Source: Deltaproteobacteria bacterium (GTDB lineage Bacteria > Desulfobacterota > GWC2-55-46). From it: 64,000 bases of DNA. Each line of letters starts with the position of its first letter. Within the stretch, counting starts at the first letter, position 1. The stretch spans positions 1-64,000 of the forward strand of contig JACRET010000005.1 in NCBI GenBank assembly GCA_016218105.1. Direction: 5' to 3'. The notes below the pieces were generated by a model that was not told the DNA's origin, made no database searches, and saw only the letters and a list, made by a program, of their open reading frames with translations. The position numbers and the translations under genes were made by a program. This document shows positions 26,808 through 36,136 of the stretch, in pieces.

Positions 26808-27713
26808 TTATATGAGCGCTTCAACAAAATCGTTGGCGTCGAAATCCTTGAGATCACCTACAGTCTCGCCAACGCCCACAAACCTTATAGGTATATTAAG
26901 CTCTCTGGCTATAGCCACTATTATCCCGCCCTTTGCCGTGCCGTCGAGCTTCGTAAGGGCTATGCCCGTTACGCCGACCGCCTCGTTAAAGAGCCGCGCC
27001 TGATTGAGGGCGTTCTGCCCTGTCGAGGCGTCAAGCACAAGGAGGTTCTCGTGGGGCGCGTCGGGCAGTTCCCTTGAAACTATGCGCTTTACCTTCTTTA
27101 GCTCCTCCATGAGGTTTACCTTTGTATGGAGCCTGCCAGCGGTATCGAGTATAAGGATGTCGGCCCTCCGTGCGATGGCGGCCTTTATAGCGTCGAAAGC
27201 GACCGCTCCAGGGTCTCCGCCCTGCGCCTGTTTGACCACCTGGCACCCTACCCTCTGGCCCCAGCCCTCAAGCTGCTCTACAGCCGCGGCCCTGAACGTA
27301 TCACCGGCGGCCAACAGGACTGTTTTACCCTCGGCCGTATAGCGCGCGGCGAGCTTGCCGATAGTAGTGGTCTTTCCGACCCCGTTTACCCCAAGCACCA
27401 TTATGACGTAAGGGGCCTTGTTTATCTCAAGCGGCCTCTCGACCTCTTTTAATATCCTGTATATGGATTCTTTCAGGTAGTCCTTGAATTTATCTACGTC
27501 CCACCCCACCATTCTGGTGCGGAGGCCGTCGACGATTTCAGTCGAGGCCTTTACACCCACATCTGACGAGATAAGGGATTCCTCCAGATTATCGAGCACC
27601 TCTTCCCTGGACTTTCCGGTGAATGCCGACTCGACGCTGCCCATAATGGCGTTATGGGTGCGGGCAAGGCCGGCCTTAAGGCTCTCAAAACCTGCCTTTA
27701 ATCTTTTAAACAT
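26808..27713 (-). CDS. ftsY: Signal recognition particle receptor FtsY
   Basis: A 301-residue SRP GTPase at the inner membrane that docks ribosome-SRP complexes. It has a helical N domain (1-95), then the G domain with GVNGVGKTTTIGKLA, DTFRAAAVEQL, ILDTAGRLH, ALTKLDGTAKGG and the end GVGETVGDLKDFDANDFVEAL. The acidic A domain of E. coli FtsY is absent, as in many bacteria. The ATG has AAGGAAT upstream. It leads a short operon with a nitroreductase and a PilZ protein. Confidence 0.96.
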   Translation of the reverse strand: MFKRLKAGFESLKAGLARTHNAIMGSVESAFTGKSREEVLDNLEESLISSDVGVKASTEIVDGLRTRMVGWDVDKFKDYLKESIYRILKEVERPLEINKAPYVIMVLGVNGVGKTTTIGKLAARYTAEGKTVLLAAGDTFRAAAVEQLEGWGQRVGCQVVKQAQGGDPGAVAFDAIKAAIARRADILILDTAGRLHTKVNLMEELKKVKRIVSRELPDAPHENLLVLDASTGQNALNQARLFNEAVGVTGIALTKLDGTAKGGIIVAIARELNIPIRFVGVGETVGDLKDFDANDFVEALI

Positions 27714-27857
27714 TATAATTCCTTGTCCTGCCCTTAAATTTTCATTGGTTCAAAATTATTTTTAACATATAAATGAATAATTTTAAAGTTTTTTAGGCTC
27801 TTACGAATAAATTCGTCAAATCAACCTCAAAGCGGGATATTACTATATTATAACCTA

Positions 27858-27970
27858 TGAATATGCATAGCGAGCGCATTCCCCGCAGTCTTCTGCGGGG
27901 TCAAGCGAGCGAATAGAAATTGTTTCCTTACATATCGAAGCTTCCCCGCGGCTTGCCGCGGGGAGCTTCA
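27858..27970. repeat. Two-hairpin repeat, reverse orientation
   Basis: A complete copy of the ~112-bp element, read here right to left: GAATATGCATAGCGAGCGCA, hairpin CCCCGCAG-TCTT-CTGCGGGG, GTTTCCTTACATATCG, hairpin CCCCGCGG-CTTG-CCGCGGGG, and GAGCTTC. It lies in the 444-bp gap between the divergent ftsY and split-kinase genes. The remainder (27714-27857 and 27971-28085) is AT-rich with no gene. Confidence 0.75.
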
Positions 27971-28085
27971 ATCTTATTCCAGCCTGCGATAGGGCACAGC
28001 GCCCTTCTATTTTTCATTTTGCTTTCAAAAAGAATTGTGGTATATATGAAATTCAATCATAAGTTAATTGCGGCGACTCTCCTTA

Positions 28086-28141
28086 GACTCCTTCATCCGG
28101 TTTAAACGCCAAAAAAACCCGGCATCAGGACTCCTTCATCC
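28086..28141 (+). repeat. 13-bp direct repeat upstream of the split kinase
   Basis: GACTCCTTCATCC occurs at 28086-28098 and again at 28129-28141, 43 bp apart (four helical turns), just before the start codon at 28158. It could be an operator pair or a duplication scar. Confidence 0.45.
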
Positions 28142-28157
28142 CGAATAAAGGCTCACC

Positions 28158-28898
28158 ATGAGCTTATATTCCAATTCTCCCTATATGTCTGTAAGGAAAC
28201 TCACAATAGCGTCCCTCGGGGCCCTCGCTCTTTTTGATCTGCTTTTCATCTCCCTTTTGCTCAGCATCGGATATGACGCCTTCCTGACCATAGCGCTCTT
28301 TTCAGTGGTCATTATAAATCTCGTTGCCGCGGCGCTTACGGCGGCCTTTGCCGGCAGGCTTTTAATCCTCACCTCCGAAGCAAAAGAGTTTACGGGAAGG
28401 CTCATTGAAAATATCCCTGATGCCGTCTTTAAGCTCGATGAAAGGGGCGTCATAATCTGGGGCAATGAAAAGTCCGGGGGTCTCGCCACCCCCGGAGAGA
28501 GCATGGGTTTTCCACCCGATGAGATCGTACCGTTTGATTCACAAAAAAATATGCCGCCGTTTGCCGGATTAATGAACACCCTTGTGCCGCTTCTTTTAAA
28601 GGACGGCCGTGTAAATCTTTTCAGCCTAAGCTCCATACCCATAATCGAAGGAGGGATCCCAAAAGGATCTATCCTTATCTGCAAGGATATGGAAGAGACC
28701 GTAAAACTACAGGATGAGCTCAGAAAGGTTCAGATCGAGGGAGAGGCGGCTGCCATAAAACTTAAAACCACGATAAAAGACCTTGAGGAATTCGCGCTCA
28801 TGGCCGTTAAAAGGGAGCTTAAGATGCGTGAGATCAGGGAGCGGCTGCTGAAGGAGAGCCTGCCTGATGACAAACGGAGCTTGCCATGCAGATCTTGA
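28158..28898 (+). CDS. Membrane PAS-domain protein (sensor half of a split kinase)
   Basis: A 246-residue protein with two membrane helices (about 12-35 and 40-66), a PAS-like domain (about 78-195, with IENIPDAVFKLDERGVIIWGNE and IPKGSILICKDMEE) and a C-terminal coiled coil ending in LEEFALMAVKRELKMREIRERL. That last motif normally leads directly into a histidine kinase core. The core is in the next gene, whose ATG overlaps this one by 13 bp in another frame. The natural reading is a two-protein sensor kinase; a frameshift in one long gene is the alternative. Confidence 0.82.
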   Translation: MSLYSNSPYMSVRKLTIASLGALALFDLLFISLLLSIGYDAFLTIALFSVVIINLVAAALTAAFAGRLLILTSEAKEFTGRLIENIPDAVFKLDERGVIIWGNEKSGGLATPGESMGFPPDEIVPFDSQKNMPPFAGLMNTLVPLLLKDGRVNLFSLSSIPIIEGGIPKGSILICKDMEETVKLQDELRKVQIEGEAAAIKLKTTIKDLEEFALMAVKRELKMREIRERLLKESLPDDKRSLPCRS

Positions 28899-29800
28899 AA
28901 ACCGCCGAAGCCTCTAAAGAAAGCCCGGCCAGGGAATTCACCCTTACGGAAGAGCTCGAATCGACGAAGGAGGAACTCGCGAAGCGGGTCACATACCTGG
29001 AGGACTTCAGGGCGGGCGTATTCCATATGATACGGGACCTGGACCGGAACGAAAGAGAGCTTGAGGATACCTGCAGGAAGCTAAAAGACACGCAGGACCA
29101 GTTGATACAGTCATCCAAGATGACGGCGCTTGGTGAGCTAGCGGCGGGGCTCGCCCATGAGATCAACCAGCCCTTGACGATAATAAAGGGCCTTTCGCAA
29201 AACCTCATCAAGAATTGCGAGCGCCAATCCCCCCTTTACGAAAAACTGCAGCTTATTACAGAATCCTCAAGAAGAATGGAGTCGGTGATCAATCACCTTC
29301 GCGCCTTTTCCCGCCTGGAGACGCAGGAGTTCAAGCCCATCGAGATAAATTCCATAATCAACGGCTCCTTCGCTATCTTAAAAGAGGTATTGAAGGGCGA
29401 CTCGATAGCGCTGAAGACAACATTATCCCCGCTCCCCCTTGTCCTGGGTTCGGCAAACAGGCTTGAGCAGGTGCTGATCAATCTGGTGACGAACGCGCGT
29501 GACGCCATGCCCGGAGGAGGCGTCATAGAGATAACGACCGGACAGAAGGAGGCGAACGGGCGTAAGCTCGCCTTCATAAGCTTCCATGATACGGGGCCGG
29601 GCATACCGAAAGAAGCGATAGAAAAGATCTTCGACCCGTTCTTCACCACCAAAAGCGCGAGCAAGGGCACCGGCCTTGGATTATATATCTGCCGCGGCAT
29701 AATAAAAGAGCATCAAGGCGATATCACCGTCGAGAGCGCGCCAGGCCAGGGCGCCACCTTCCAGATAACCATACCCTCTTTGCCTGCCCTCTTTGATTGA
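28886..29800 (+). CDS. Sensor histidine kinase, cytoplasmic half
   Basis: A 304-residue kinase with no membrane segment. An N-terminal coiled coil covers about 15-85. HisKA follows with [16 protein letters not shown] carrying the phospho-acceptor His, then HATPase_c with [10 protein letters not shown] (N box), DTGPGI (G1) and GTGLGLYI (G2). Its ATG has GGAG seven bases upstream, which supports real independent initiation. It pairs with the upstream membrane PAS protein. The TGA stop lies in the left edge of a two-hairpin repeat. No response regulator is adjacent. Confidence 0.9.
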   Translation: MQILKTAEASKESPAREFTLTEELESTKEELAKRVTYLEDFRAGVFHMIRDLDRNERELEDTCRKLKDTQDQLIQSSKMTALGELAAGLAHEINQPLTIIKGLSQNLIKNCERQSPLYEKLQLITESSRRMESVINHLRAFSRLETQEFKPIEINSIINGSFAILKEVLKGDSIALKTTLSPLPLVLGSANRLEQVLINLVTNARDAMPGGGVIEITTGQKEANGRKLAFISFHDTGPGIPKEAIEKIFDPFFTTKSASKGTGLGLYICRGIIKEHQGDITVESAPGQGATFQITIPSLPALFD

Positions 29801-29846
29801 AGCTACCCGCGGCAAGCTGTGGGGAATCCGCTCGCTATGCATATTG
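29796..29846. repeat. Deleted copy of the two-hairpin repeat
   Basis: TTGAAGCTACCCGCGG is followed at once by GGGGAATCCGCTCGCTATGC and ATATTGA, so the central AAGGAAACAATTTC part is lost. Similar internally deleted copies are at 34972 and 38483. Its left edge holds the TGA of the kinase gene. Confidence 0.65.
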
Positions 29847-29905
29847 AAAGGACGGCCGTGATGTGTTAATTAATAAGCAGTCCCTCCAAAAGAACAGGAA
29901 GTCTT

Positions 29906-30607
29906 ATGCTGCGCGCGCTTCTCGACATAATCTTCCCGCCCGTCTGCCCTCTGTGCGAAGAAGCCATATGGCAGGATAAATTTTGCCCTTCCTGCCTCGA
30001 TGGGTTCTCCTCAAAAAAAATAGCAAGCCCAAAATGCACCGTATGCGCCATACCTTTCATCTCGCAGACTGGAGATGACCACGCTTGCGGCGAGTGCTTA
30101 AGCGGGCATATGCCCTTTAAAGAAGCGCGGAGCGCCTTTATCTACGATGGATGCGTGCTCAAGGCGATACATCTTTTTAAATACAGCGGCCGTGTTACCC
30201 TCGCCGGAGCGCTTGGGGCCATGATGGCCGGGGCGGCGTCTTTCGGAGAGAAGCCTGACGTTATTGTACCTGTCCCGCTCCACAGGAAACGGCTAGCAAG
30301 CAGAGGCTACAACCAGTCCCTTCTGCTCGCGAACGAAGTCTCAAAGGCCTTATCAATAGAGGTCGACCGCACTGGCCTTAAACGGATGCGTTACACGGAG
30401 GAGCAGATAAATCTCAGCGCGGATGAGAGAAAAACAAATGTCCGCGGCGCGTTCGAGGTTAAAGACGGCATGTTCAAAAAAAGGAAGGTACTTCTTGTGG
30501 ACGATGTATTTACAACCGGCGCCACGATAAAGGAGTGCTCGAAGGTTTTAAGCGACGCCGGCGCGGAGGTTTATGTCCTTACCCTTGCCAGGGCCGTAAA
30601 GGTGTGA
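29906..30607 (+). CDS. ComF-family phosphoribosyltransferase-like protein
   Basis: A 233-residue ComF-family protein. The N-terminal zinc-finger part has paired cysteines (CPLC, CPSC, CTVC, CGEC). A type I phosphoribosyltransferase fold follows with VPVPLHRKRLASRGYNQS and the PRPP loop VLLVDDVFTTGAT. ComF is required for DNA uptake in naturally competent bacteria, but widespread members outside such species have unclear roles. AGGAAG precedes the ATG. A repeat begins nine bases after the stop. Confidence 0.92.
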   Translation: MLRALLDIIFPPVCPLCEEAIWQDKFCPSCLDGFSSKKIASPKCTVCAIPFISQTGDDHACGECLSGHMPFKEARSAFIYDGCVLKAIHLFKYSGRVTLAGALGAMMAGAASFGEKPDVIVPVPLHRKRLASRGYNQSLLLANEVSKALSIEVDRTGLKRMRYTEEQINLSADERKTNVRGAFEVKDGMFKKRKVLLVDDVFTTGATIKECSKVLSDAGAEVYVLTLARAVKV

Positions 30608-30615
30608 TAATTTTT

Positions 30616-30760
30616 AGCATGCTGAAAAACCCGGATTTGTTAAGGCCGCTCAAAAAGAGCAGGGCCCGCTCGAAGAACGGGCCGGGATCAACCTTGTCTG
30701 TATACGCCGCAGGACGATTTGATGCCAACGGGGCAGGATGGACTTTTTCAGGAGCCTGTC
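30616..30760. mobile_element. MITE-like element with an internal hairpin module
   Basis: Ends AGCATGCTGAAAAA and TTTTTCAGGAGCC are the inverted ends of the TIR family, here more diverged. A GGGCCCG/CGGGCC hairpin (30661-30688) replaces part of the interior. It follows the comF stop by nine bases and precedes the RfaE-like gene by 27. Confidence 0.6.
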
Positions 30761-30786
30761 AGAACATCAAGACAAAAGGATGTCAA

Positions 30787-31269
30787 ATGAAGAAAGTAGT
30801 GTCACTGAAAACCCTGGTCACGAAGGAACTGCCTAAACTCAGAAAACAGCGGAAGAAGATAGTATTCACGAACGGATGCTTCGACATTATACACGCGGGC
30901 CACGTAAGATACCTGACCAAGGCCCGATCGCTCGGCGACATACTTATAGTCGGGCTCAACAGCGACCTGTCGGTACGCGCCATCAAGGGCGAGACCAGGC
31001 CGATAGTGCCTCAAACTGAACGCGCCGAGGTGATGTCCGCGCTTTCATGCGTAGACTTTATAGTCATCTTCAACGGCCAGACCCCGTTAAAGCTTATCGA
31101 GGCGATACGTCCTGATATCCTAGCCAAGGGCGCGGACTGGGCGGCAAAGGACATCGTCGGCGGAGATATAGTTAAAAAGAACGGTGGCAGGATCGCAAGG
31201 GTGACGCTCGTCAAGGGAAGATCCACGACGAACATCATAAAAAGGATATTGGAACTGCATAAGCATTAG
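30787..31269 (+). CDS. RfaE domain II: D-glycero-beta-D-manno-heptose 1-phosphate adenylyltransferase
   Basis: A 160-residue nucleotidyltransferase matching the second domain of HldE/RfaE. It adenylates heptose-1-phosphate to make ADP-heptose for the LPS inner core. The cytidylyltransferase-like signature is TNGCFDIIHAGHVRYL, then VGLNSDLSVRAIKG and the end VKGRSTTNIIKRI. The start at 30787 has AAAGGAT; an in-frame frame reaching 30535 crosses a repeat and comF and is not believed. The kinase domain is not in the window, so it is a split HldE or rfaE2. Confidence 0.9.
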   Translation: MKKVVSLKTLVTKELPKLRKQRKKIVFTNGCFDIIHAGHVRYLTKARSLGDILIVGLNSDLSVRAIKGETRPIVPQTERAEVMSALSCVDFIVIFNGQTPLKLIEAIRPDILAKGADWAAKDIVGGDIVKKNGGRIARVTLVKGRSTTNIIKRILELHKH

Positions 31270-31370
31270 CAGGCTTCTAAAAGGCCCATCCTGCTCCATT
31301 GTCTTCGCCTCTCGCCACAGCGGCGCAGTAGCCGGGTTCCCCGATCCACGGCGAGAACAGCCGATATCCA

Positions 31371-31399
31371 TTGACAGCTTTTAAAAAAACGTGTAAATT
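31371..31399 (+). promoter_or_regulatory. Sigma-70-type promoter for the PAS-GGDEF gene
   Basis: A perfect TTGACA (31371-31376), a 17-bp spacer and TAAATT (31394-31399) lie 27 bp before the ATG at 31427. This implies a short 5' leader of about 20 bases. Confidence 0.6.
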
Positions 31400-31426
31400 G
31401 CCTCATTTTCTTCCAACAGGGTGCTT

Positions 31427-32728
31427 ATGGAGAATAGATCCAAACAGGATTGCGATGAGGCGTTAGCGGCTCTGCGGGCAAGGATTGTTGAGCTTGAGGG
31501 CAGACTGCACTACGATTATAGCGAGGAGCGTTATAAAAATATCGTAGAGAGCCTCGAAGAAATAGGCGAGGGTATTTTTATAGTCGATTCGAACAAGCGC
31601 GTCCGTTACATGAACAAGGTAATGGTCAACTGGTTTGGAGATCATACCGGAGAGATATGCTACAGCTCGATAGCAAAACGGCAGTCCCTGTGCTCCTATT
31701 GCAAGCTTGACGATGTAATCGGACTGGGGGAAAAGGTCCATTACCGCCCAACGACGCCGGACGGGAGGACGTTCAATATCGTCGCCGTCCCGCTCCATAA
31801 TTCCGACGGAACCGTCTCAAAAATGGAAGTCATCCTCGATATAACGGAGCAGATCCGTATAGAAGAGGAGCTCCGCGATTCGGAGGAGAGATACAGATCC
31901 CTGGTTGAGAGCTCCTCGAACTGCATCTTCCATCTCGACCTTGATGGAAAGATAATATACGCGAACCCGGTCGGCAAGAGGTTTTTGGGAGACTCTCTTG
32001 AAAAAACGGATCTTGTCCAGATCATAAAAAGCGAGTACAGGGGTGTTTTTGAAGGTGGGATGGAAAAGGCAAGAAATGGCGAGACAGCCGGCATAGAGTA
32101 CTCATCCCAGGCATCCAACGGCCCCATCAAATGGTGGGTGGCGAATATTACCCCGGTCAAAGACGCCGATGCCAGGGTAATCAGCATTTTAATGAGCGCC
32201 CAGGATATTACGAAACGTAAGCTCGCGGAGGATATGCTCGCAAAGCTCGCGTCGACCGACAAACTGACAAACACCTACAATCGGACAAAGTTTGACGAAT
32301 TAATCGGGAGAGAAATGAACTTCGCGCGGCGGCACAATCATTTTTTATCCCTGATACTTTTTGACCTGGACAACTTCAAAAATGTTAACGATACCTTCGG
32401 GCATATGACCGGAGATACCGTATTGAAGGACTCGGCTGAGATCGTAAAGGGCGCTATCAGGGACACCGACTTTCTCGTCAGATGGGGCGGAGAGGAATTT
32501 ATGATAATAGCCCCTGTGACGGCCGCGGACGGCGCTAAAACCCTTGCTCAGAGGATAAGGTCGCGATTTGAGGGGCACGAATTCGGGAATGGAATAAAGA
32601 TGACGGCCAGCTTTGGAATCGCGGAGTTCAAAAGGGACGAAAGCGAGAATTCCTTTATAAAAAGGGCTGACAGAGCGTTGTACATCGCAAAAATGAACGG
32701 AAAGAACAGGATTGAAAATGCCTGCTGA
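31427..32728 (+). CDS. PAS-PAS-GGDEF diguanylate cyclase
   Basis: A 433-residue soluble protein with a short N-terminal coiled coil, two PAS domains (about 38-145 and 155-270; the second ends SILMSAQDITKRK) and a C-terminal GGDEF domain with active-site GGEEF and the FDLDNFKNVNDTFGH motif. It should make c-di-GMP from two GTP. No upstream RxxD inhibitory site is obvious. A cysteine cluster (LCSYC) in the first PAS is notable. An ATG at 31427 follows AGGGTG; a GTG at 31421 is possible. A strong promoter and a terminator bracket the gene, so it is monocistronic. Confidence 0.92.
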   Translation: MENRSKQDCDEALAALRARIVELEGRLHYDYSEERYKNIVESLEEIGEGIFIVDSNKRVRYMNKVMVNWFGDHTGEICYSSIAKRQSLCSYCKLDDVIGLGEKVHYRPTTPDGRTFNIVAVPLHNSDGTVSKMEVILDITEQIRIEEELRDSEERYRSLVESSSNCIFHLDLDGKIIYANPVGKRFLGDSLEKTDLVQIIKSEYRGVFEGGMEKARNGETAGIEYSSQASNGPIKWWVANITPVKDADARVISILMSAQDITKRKLAEDMLAKLASTDKLTNTYNRTKFDELIGREMNFARRHNHFLSLILFDLDNFKNVNDTFGHMTGDTVLKDSAEIVKGAIRDTDFLVRWGGEEFMIIAPVTAADGAKTLAQRIRSRFEGHEFGNGIKMTASFGIAEFKRDESENSFIKRADRALYIAKMNGKNRIENAC

Positions 32729-32772
32729 AATGGCCACCCAGGTCTAAAGCCAGTTTTTTTTTAAGCGGCTTT

Positions 32773-32818
32773 ATAAAAAAAAGCCCCGGAACAAGCTCCG
32801 GGGCTTTTCTGTTTTTTT
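32773..32818. terminator. Bidirectional rho-independent terminator
   Basis: AAGCCCCGGA and TCCGGGGCTT form a 10-bp perfect stem with loop ACAAGC (32781-32806). It is flanked by A-rich DNA on the left and TTTTCTGTTTTTTT on the right, so it can stop transcripts of both the GGDEF gene (+) and glnA (-). Confidence 0.88.
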
Positions 32819-32840
32819 AGGCTACCTTCAAGTACTCGTT

Positions 32841-34253
32841 TTAGCAGTCGTAGTAGAGGGCGAACTCGTGCGGAACAGGTCTTAACCTTACCGGGTCTAC
32901 CTCTTTCTCCTTCTTGTACTCCATCCAAGTATCTATGACGTCCTTCGTGAACACGTCTCCCTTAAGGAGGTACTCGTGGTCGGCCTTAAGGGCAGCGAGC
33001 GCCTCTTCAAGCGAGCCGGCCGCCGACGGGACTTTTGAAAGCTCCTCGGGTGAAAGCCCGTAGATGTCCTTGTCAAGCGGTTCGCCTGGATCTATCTTGT
33101 TCTGTATCCCATCCAATCCCGCCATGAGCATCGCCGCGAAGGCGAGGTAGCCGTTGGCTGACGGATCGGGGAACCTTACCTCTATCCTCTTTGATTTAGG
33201 CGAGGGCGAGTACATCGGTATCCTGATGGACGCCGAACGGTTCCTCGATGAATACGCGAGGTTGATAGGGGCCTCGAAACCGGGGACGAGCCTTCTGTAG
33301 GAGTTCGTGCCCGGGTTGCAGAACGCGTTTAACGACCTTGCGTGCTTGAGTATCCCGCCGATGTAGTACATGGCCATCTCGCTCATCCCGCCATACTTGT
33401 TGCCGGCGAAAAGGGGCTTGCCGCCCTTCCATATCGACTGATGAACATGCATGCCGCTCCCGTTATCGCCGAATATCGGCTTGGGCATGAAGGTGACGGT
33501 CTTTCTCCACCTCTTCGCGACGTTCTTTACGATGTATTTGAACCACATGAGCTTGTCGCCCATCTTTACGAGGCTGTCGAACCTCATGTCTATCTCGGCC
33601 TGTCCGGCTGTGGCGACCTCGTGGTGCTGCCTTTCGACCTGGATGCCGACCTGCTCCATGACGAGACACATCTCTGACCTGATGTCCTCCTGACTGTCCG
33701 TCGGGGGAACCGGGAAGTACCCTTCCTTGTGCCTAGGCTTGTAGCCGAGGTTCGGGCATTCCTCGCGTCCGGTATTCCAGATGCCTTCCACTGAATCTAT
33801 ATAGTAGTACCCGTGGTTCGGCCCCTGGCTGTACCTGATGTCGTCGAATATGAAAAATTCCGGCTCCGGGCCGAAGTACGCGACGTCTCCGATGCCTGTT
33901 GATTTAAGAAATGCCTCGGCTTTCTGCGCTATGTTCCTGGGGTCCCTTGAGTACGACTCTTTTGTGATGGGGTCTACGATATTGCAGATAAGGCTCATGG
34001 TCGGCGTTTCCGAGAACGGGTCCATTACGGCTGTAGTCGGGTCCGGGATAACAAGCATGTCGCTGGCGTGGATCGGCTGCCAGCCGCGGATACTTGAACC
34101 GTCAAAACCGAGCCCTTCGTCAAAAAGATCTTCGCTCAACTCGTTTACGGGAACTGAAAAGTGCTGCCAGATGCCGACAAAATCAAGAAACTTGAAATCG
34201 ACCATCTTGGCGTTCTTTTCTTTCGTAAACTTTAACACTTCCTTCGGCGTCAT
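32841..34253 (-). CDS. glnA: Glutamine synthetase type I
   Basis: A 470-residue enzyme that makes glutamine from glutamate and ammonia with ATP. Standard GS-I motifs are visible: [45 protein letters not shown] and [11 protein letters not shown]398 in DIYGLSPEE corresponds to the adenylylated Tyr397 of enteric GS, so control by GlnE-type adenylylation is likely. GGAGG precedes the ATG. glnB lies upstream on the same strand, separated by a repeat and a hairpin. Confidence 0.97.
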   Translation of the reverse strand: MTPKEVLKFTKEKNAKMVDFKFLDFVGIWQHFSVPVNELSEDLFDEGLGFDGSSIRGWQPIHASDMLVIPDPTTAVMDPFSETPTMSLICNIVDPITKESYSRDPRNIAQKAEAFLKSTGIGDVAYFGPEPEFFIFDDIRYSQGPNHGYYYIDSVEGIWNTGREECPNLGYKPRHKEGYFPVPPTDSQEDIRSEMCLVMEQVGIQVERQHHEVATAGQAEIDMRFDSLVKMGDKLMWFKYIVKNVAKRWRKTVTFMPKPIFGDNGSGMHVHQSIWKGGKPLFAGNKYGGMSEMAMYYIGGILKHARSLNAFCNPGTNSYRRLVPGFEAPINLAYSSRNRSASIRIPMYSPSPKSKRIEVRFPDPSANGYLAFAAMLMAGLDGIQNKIDPGEPLDKDIYGLSPEELSKVPSAAGSLEEALAALKADHEYLLKGDVFTKDVIDTWMEYKKEKEVDPVRLRPVPHEFALYYDC

Positions 34254-34282
34254 TTTAAGTCCTCCTTTTTTCGTCTAATAAA

Positions 34283-34318
34283 AAAAACCTATCCGCGAAA
34301 GCGGTATTATGTTTTTTT
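34283..34318 (-). promoter_or_regulatory. Small hairpin with T-run ahead of glnA
   Basis: On the minus strand a CCGC-TTTC-GCGG stem is followed by AGGTTTTTTTTATT, about 30 bp before the glnA ATG. It could end glnB transcripts or attenuate glnA. A second inverted repeat, CCGGT...ACCGG, lies at 34329-34348. Both are short, so the call is tentative. Confidence 0.35.
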
Positions 34319-34380
34319 AATAAATCATCCGGTCAACCTGAAAACCGGTTGTTTTACCGTTGCGGTTGAAATATCCTTCT

Positions 34381-34533
34381 AGCAGGTTGCTGAAAAACCC
34401 GTAATTTGTTCAGGCTGCTCAAAAAGCTTCAGCTGCAAGGCGTCGAGAAGCGAGGAATGAGGCGTACTTTGTCTGTACGCCGCAGTGACGAGCGTCGATG
34501 ACAACGGAGCAGATGGACTTTTTCAGCAGCCTG

Positions 34534-34535
<2 letters not shown>
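34381..34535. mobile_element. MITE-like element, 155 bp, at the end of glnB
   Basis: Ends AGCAGGTTGCTGAAAAA and TTTTTCAGCAGCCTGCT are near-perfect inverted repeats (one mismatch), and flanks TCT/AGA extend the pairing. Interior order is CAGGCTGCTCAAAAAGC, AGGCGTCGAGAAGCGAGGAA, GTACTTTGTCTGTACGCCGC and GCAGATGGAC. Length and layout match 20761-20914. The right edge contains the TAG stop of glnB. Confidence 0.72.
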
Positions 34536-34896
<361 letters not shown>

Positions 34897-34971
34897 TCAA
34901 CAAAAACTAACATATACCCCGCTGGTTGTAAAGCTTTTTAGGTCTTTTTAACTGCTCTATTTGATAAAAAA

Positions 34972-35010
34972 TGAAGCTCCCCGCGGGGGATGCGCTCGCT
35001 ATGCATATTC
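34972..35010. repeat. Deleted copy of the two-hairpin repeat
   Basis: TGAAGCTCCCCGCGGGG joins directly to ATGCGCTCGCTATGCATATTC, with both hairpin loops and the centre missing. It lies in the 182-bp gap between glnB and the zinc-ribbon PilZ gene. Confidence 0.6.
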
Positions 35011-35054
35011 GGGTCTCTCTCGCGTCGCGCGTCGCACATCAAAAACAACACATC

Positions 35055-35663
35055 CTAAAACCTGCCCCTTGCGCTTATATAATCGGCGATGCCTTTACGA
35101 GCCTCTCTGTCATCTTTTATAAATTTTATGCCCATCCGCCCCACTTCGACCCAGGCCGCTTCTCCCATAACCTTTAAAAAGGGGGTCCTTACGCTGATAA
35201 GGTCTACGGTCAACGTATCTTTCTCTTTTATGCCTGCCAGACCCCTGGCATCGAGAGAGATGCCGTTCAAGGATACATTCACGAGCCTTCCAGAAAAATC
35301 CGCGTCTTCGCTGGAGAACCTCACGTCATTTGCCGAAGCGGCGGATGTTCCGGCAGCGCCTTCCAGAAGCTCCTTCAAATTTCCGATATTATCCTCCAGC
35401 GCGGCGGCTGACAGGCCAAAGGGGTTAAACGCTTCATTCGACCTGAGCCTTTCAAGCTCCGCCTGGGCATCGAACAGGAGCGCCCTGTACTTCGCGCTAT
35501 TCCTGATGAGTACATCCCTCTTTATCGAGAACGGCCCTGCCGCCACATAGACCTCCCTGTAAGGCACATAATCCGCGCATACCGGGCACCGGGTCATTTC
35601 AGTCCCGTTTATAAGAGGGGCGTGCAGCCATTCCCCGCACCCGGGACATTCAAGCCTGTACAT
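35055..35663 (-). CDS. Zinc-ribbon and PilZ domain protein
   Basis: A 202-residue protein. An N-terminal zinc ribbon is formed by CPGCGEWLHAP and CPVCADY. A helical linker (about 50-100) follows, then a PilZ-like domain (about 110-200) with NVSLNGISLD in the (D/N)xSxxG position and GRMGIKFIKDD near the end. The RxxxR motif is not clearly kept, so c-di-GMP binding is uncertain. GGGAG precedes the ATG. It is upstream of glnB on the same strand but separated by repeat DNA. Confidence 0.78.
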   Translation of the reverse strand: MYRLECPGCGEWLHAPLINGTEMTRCPVCADYVPYREVYVAAGPFSIKRDVLIRNSAKYRALLFDAQAELERLRSNEAFNPFGLSAAALEDNIGNLKELLEGAAGTSAASANDVRFSSEDADFSGRLVNVSLNGISLDARGLAGIKEKDTLTVDLISVRTPFLKVMGEAAWVEVGRMGIKFIKDDREARKGIADYISARGRF

Positions 35664-36001
35664 TCCTAAACACTCCCTTTAGATGGGAAAGCTGCTGTTT
35701 AAGCCGAAAAAACTCATGTTAACTTACTTTAACTCGGCGATACAGCATTGTATCACAGGTGTCAAGACAGGTCTCTTATATCCGGATAAGGGTCTGGACT
35801 ATTTATCCTCCTCAATTTGCCTATTATTGTCTATTATTAATAAAGCAATATCCATGCCGTTCGTTTTTTACGCAAAAACACGCATTTTTCATCTGCTTAG
35901 GCCTGAAAAAGATTAATTTTTATGCACCGCGGCTCTTCGTTTGCACATAAATTGTTCACCCCTTGAAGGTGCGGTTATACTCTGTTATCATTGGCCAGTG
36001 T

Positions 36002-36115
36002 TGAATATGTCTAGCGAGCGCATTCCCCGCAGTCTTCTGCGGGGTCAAGCGAGCGAATTGAAATTGTTTCCTTACATATCTAAGATTCTCCGCGGATTCC
36101 TCGGGGAGCTTCAAT
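36002..36115. repeat. Two-hairpin repeat, reverse orientation
   Basis: A nearly complete copy: GAATATGTCTAGCGAGCGCA, hairpin CCCCGCAG-TCTT-CTGCGGGG, GTTTCCTTACATATC, a second imperfect hairpin, GGGGAGCTTCAA. It ends 21 bp before the yacP-like start. The rest of the 473-bp gap (35664-36001) is AT-rich; I see no gene in it. Confidence 0.75.
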
Positions 36116-36136
36116 TTTAAACGCAGGTAACTACCA

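Noticed and set aside
30535-30786. Longer N-terminus for the RfaE domain II protein
   Set aside because: The extension overlaps comF and a repeat element, while the ATG at 30787 has a good ribosome site and the family start.
35683-35916. Possible 77-codon gene between the PilZ and YacP-like genes
   Set aside because: AT-rich, no ribosome site and no recognisable domain; treated as intergenic.
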